NCBI GenBank assembly: GCA_964372145.1 | Contig: CAYJPM010000047.1 | Location: 1-6,480, forward strand | Reading direction: 5' to 3' | Source: CAKOSP01 sp964372145 | GTDB taxonomy: Bacteria; Bacillota_I; Bacilli_A; RF39; UBA660 | Length of the DNA: 6,480 nucleotides | Shown: piece after piece, positions 5,101 through 6,480 of the stretch | Numbering within the stretch: the first letter of the stretch is position 1 | Layout of the letters: the number at the start of each line of letters is the position of its first letter | Notes under the pieces: model-generated | The model's database searches: none | What the model saw: only the letters and a program-made list of their open reading frames with translations | What the model was told of the DNA's origin: nothing | Position numbers and translations under genes: made by a program

Positions 5101-6306
5101 TTATTTATTTTTTTTCCTACTAGTATATTTATATGCAAGTTTTAAACCAGTTTTAATAAATATATTATCTAAATCATTATCTGCTTCTTTTAACTTTTTA
5201 GGTATATCTATATTTTGAGGACAGTGTTTAACACATTTCATACAACTTTTACATAAATCTGCTCCACTTTTTTCGTAACCAGTCCCACCAATTTTACGTG
5301 TTATATATTGTTGTCTTACTTGAAAACCACCAAAAAAAGACTTATTATTATAATCAGTAAAAACTGCTGGAATATCAACTTCAAATGGACAAGGCATACA
5401 GTATTTACATCCAGTACAAGGAACTTTCATTAATTTTCTAAATATTTCTTTAACATTATCAACTACTTTTATTTCGTTTTTAGACATACTATCAACTTTA
5501 GTTTCACTTGCTATTCTAATATTTTCATCTACTTGTTTTATATCATTCATACCACTTAAAACAACACTAACTTCCTCATGATTAAATATCCATTTTAAAC
5601 CCCACTCAGCTAAACTTCTTTCTTTACTATACGAATTAAATTCTTTTATAACTTCAGTAGGAACTTTATTAACTAAGCTACCACCTCTAAGTGGTTCCAT
5701 AACTACAACACCTACACCAAGTTCATATGCTCTTTTTAATCCCTTTATACCAGCTTGATTATATTCATCTAAATAATTATACTGAATTTGACAAAAGTCC
5801 CAATTATAATCTTCTAATATTTTAATAAATTCTTCACATCTTCCATGAAATGAAAAACCTATGTATCTTATTTCACCATTTTTCTTCTTATTTTCTAAAA
5901 ATTCAATAACTCCATAATCTTTTAAAGTCTTCCATGAATGATAACTATCTAACATATGCATCAAATAATAATCAATATAATTAGTATCTAATCTTTTTAA
6001 CTGTGTTTCAAAAAAACTTTTAATTTGACTTTTCTTACTAATTAAAAATGTAGGTAATTTATCCGCTATAAAAACTTTATCTCTTATATTATATTTTTTA
6101 ATGAATTTACCTAACAATACTTCACTTTTACCACCACAATAAATATAAGCAGTATCAAAATAATTTACTCCGTTATCATATGCATATTTAAGTTCATTAA
6201 ACGCTTTATCTTCATCTACATTTATTCCTTTATAAGTAAATCTCATGCATCCAAAACCAATTAATGATAATAGGTCTCCGTTTTTTACTAATTTTCTATA
6301 TTGCAT
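5101..6306 (-). CDS. Aldo/keto reductase with C-terminal 4Fe-4S ferredoxin domain
   Basis: This is a predicted cytosolic oxidoreductase of 401 residues. Residues 1-290 form an aldo/keto reductase barrel with the whole catalytic tetrad in place: Asp51 and Tyr56 (FDTAYIY), Lys83 (ADKLP) and His117 (LMHML). Other family marks are GFGCMRF (17-23), YIGFSFHG (148-155), QIQYNYLD (173-180) and VMEPLRGG (202-209). The C-terminal part has two cysteine groups: Cys297, 300, 303 and 306 (CTGCKYCMPCP), and Cys352, 355, 358 and 362 (CKSCMKCVKHCP). The second is the classic CxxCxxCxxxCP 4Fe-4S pattern. This matches the 'aldo/keto reductase with iron-sulfur domain' type (COG1453), common in anaerobes. Electrons may pass between NAD(P)H and the clusters, but substrate and partner are unknown. 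The start at 6306 has GGTGA (6317-6313) 6 bases upstream. A basic Lys/Arg-rich tail (SRKKNK) ends the protein. The popT gene follows after 31 bp. Confidence 0.93.
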   Translation of the reverse strand: MQYRKLVKNGDLLSLIGFGCMRFTYKGINVDEDKAFNELKYAYDNGVNYFDTAYIYCGGKSEVLLGKFIKKYNIRDKVFIADKLPTFLISKKSQIKSFFETQLKRLDTNYIDYYLMHMLDSYHSWKTLKDYGVIEFLENKKKNGEIRYIGFSFHGRCEEFIKILEDYNWDFCQIQYNYLDEYNQAGIKGLKRAYELGVGVVVMEPLRGGSLVNKVPTEVIKEFNSYSKERSLAEWGLKWIFNHEEVSVVLSGMNDIKQVDENIRIASETKVDSMSKNEIKVVDNVKEIFRKLMKVPCTGCKYCMPCPFEVDIPAVFTDYNNKSFFGGFQVRQQYITRKIGGTGYEKSGADLCKSCMKCVKHCPQNIDIPKKLKEADNDLDNIFIKTGLKLAYKYTSRKKNK

Positions 6307-6323
6307 ACATAATCACCATAATT

Positions 6324-6332
6324 ATTATAACA
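6324..6332 (-). promoter_or_regulatory. Candidate extended -10 promoter of the reductase gene
   Basis: TGTTATAAT (6332-6324) is an extended -10 element; the best -35 candidate, 16 bases upstream (TTACTA), is poor. The predicted start near 6317 coincides with the GGTGA ribosome binding site, so the leader would be only about 11 nt. The location, directly after a terminator and before the start codon, supports it. Confidence 0.45.
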
Positions 6333-6334
6333 TT

Positions 6335-6363
6335 AAAAAAACAAATAGTAATCATTTGTTTTT
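6335..6363 (-). terminator. Intrinsic terminator after the partial gene at the window edge
   Basis: AAAAACAAAT (6363-6354) pairs with ATTTGTTTTT (6346-6337) around a 7-base loop, and the T-run continues to 6335. The hairpin overlaps the TGA stop of the upstream gene (6354-6352). It separates that gene from the reductase-popT unit. Confidence 0.8.
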
Positions 6364-6480
6364 CTTTCTTTGAACAGGTTTTTCTTCACCATATAACTTC
6401 TTATATTGATACTTAACAGCGTCTAATTCACTACTTATAGATTGATAATTTTCTCTACAATACTTTTTATTTATTATTTT
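6352..6480 (-). CDS. C-terminal 42 residues of an unidentified protein (5' end outside the window)
   Basis: An open frame enters at base 6480 and ends at TGA (6354-6352). It encodes 42 residues that start KIINKKYCRENYQSISSELD and end VQRKKNK. The segment looks helical and charged (SSELDAVKYQYKKLYGEE) with a basic tail. Real coding is supported by the open frame to the window edge, an amino-acid pattern with regular helix-like spacing, and a terminator directly at the stop. Too little is present to name a family. Use of TGA as stop is useful because it rules out a mycoplasma-type code. Confidence 0.7.
   Translation of the reverse strand, partial: KIINKKYCRENYQSISSELDAVKYQYKKLYGEEKPVQRKKNK

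Noticed and set aside
6299..6310. An ATG (6310-6308) just before the reductase start, opening a 4-codon frame ending in TAG
   Set aside because: It is out of frame, only 2 bases from the GGTGA site, and too short. The ATG at 6306 has proper spacing and begins the conserved barrel.
1..6480. Recoded genetic code (TGA as Trp), suggested by the extreme AT content
   Set aside because: Trp in the reductase is encoded by TGG and the frame at 6352 ends at TGA followed by a terminator, so the standard bacterial code applies.
1..6480. CRISPR array, tRNA, rRNA, phage or defence cassette
   Set aside because: No regularly spaced direct repeats, tRNA-like cloverleaf, rRNA segment, or nuclease, helicase, methylase or phage genes are visible on either strand.

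Overview
The window is very AT-rich, and every gene that can be supported lies on the minus strand, so it is best read from base 6480 down to base 1. Low GC, AAGGAGG/GGAGG ribosome binding sites, a T-box leader and the pheS-pheT order point to a low-GC Bacillota (Firmicutes). TGA ends one gene and TGG encodes Trp, so this is the standard bacterial code and not a mycoplasma code. The LRR protein reminds me of proteins from uncultured gut Bacilli/Clostridia, but this is memory, and genus-level placement is not possible here.

Layout in transcription order: (1) the 3' end of an unidentified gene (6480-6352), with an intrinsic terminator overlapping its stop codon; (2) an aldo/keto reductase fused to a C-terminal two-cluster ferredoxin-like domain (6306-5101); (3) 31 bp later, a DUF368 membrane protein of the PopT undecaprenyl-phosphate translocase family (5069-4230), closed by a terminator that starts inside its stop codon; (4) a 77-residue protein of unknown function with its own promoter and strong ribosome binding site (4173-3940); (5) a 106-bp gap with two copies of a palindromic 10-mer and a weak terminator-like hairpin; (6) a 459-residue BspA-type leucine-rich-repeat protein with a large unidentified N-terminal part (3779-2400); (7) a complete T-box leader with a UUC (Phe) specifier (about 2365-2157); (8) pheS (2139-1090) and the first 363 codons of pheT (1090-2), joined by a one-base TAATG overlap. 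No gene-free stretch exceeds 300 bases; the longest, 2140-2399, is filled by the pheST promoter and T-box.

The best-understood unit is T-box-pheS-pheT: uncharged tRNA-Phe should stabilise the antiterminator and switch on both subunits of phenylalanyl-tRNA synthetase. The reductase and PopT gene are probably cotranscribed, with no evident functional link. The LRR protein and the 77-residue protein are the least explained genes. Packing is tight throughout: the pheST -35 box touches the LRR stop codon, terminators begin inside stop codons, and inferred 5' leaders other than the T-box are only about 10-20 nt. I see no mobile element, CRISPR array, tRNA or rRNA, and no clear undescribed multi-gene system.
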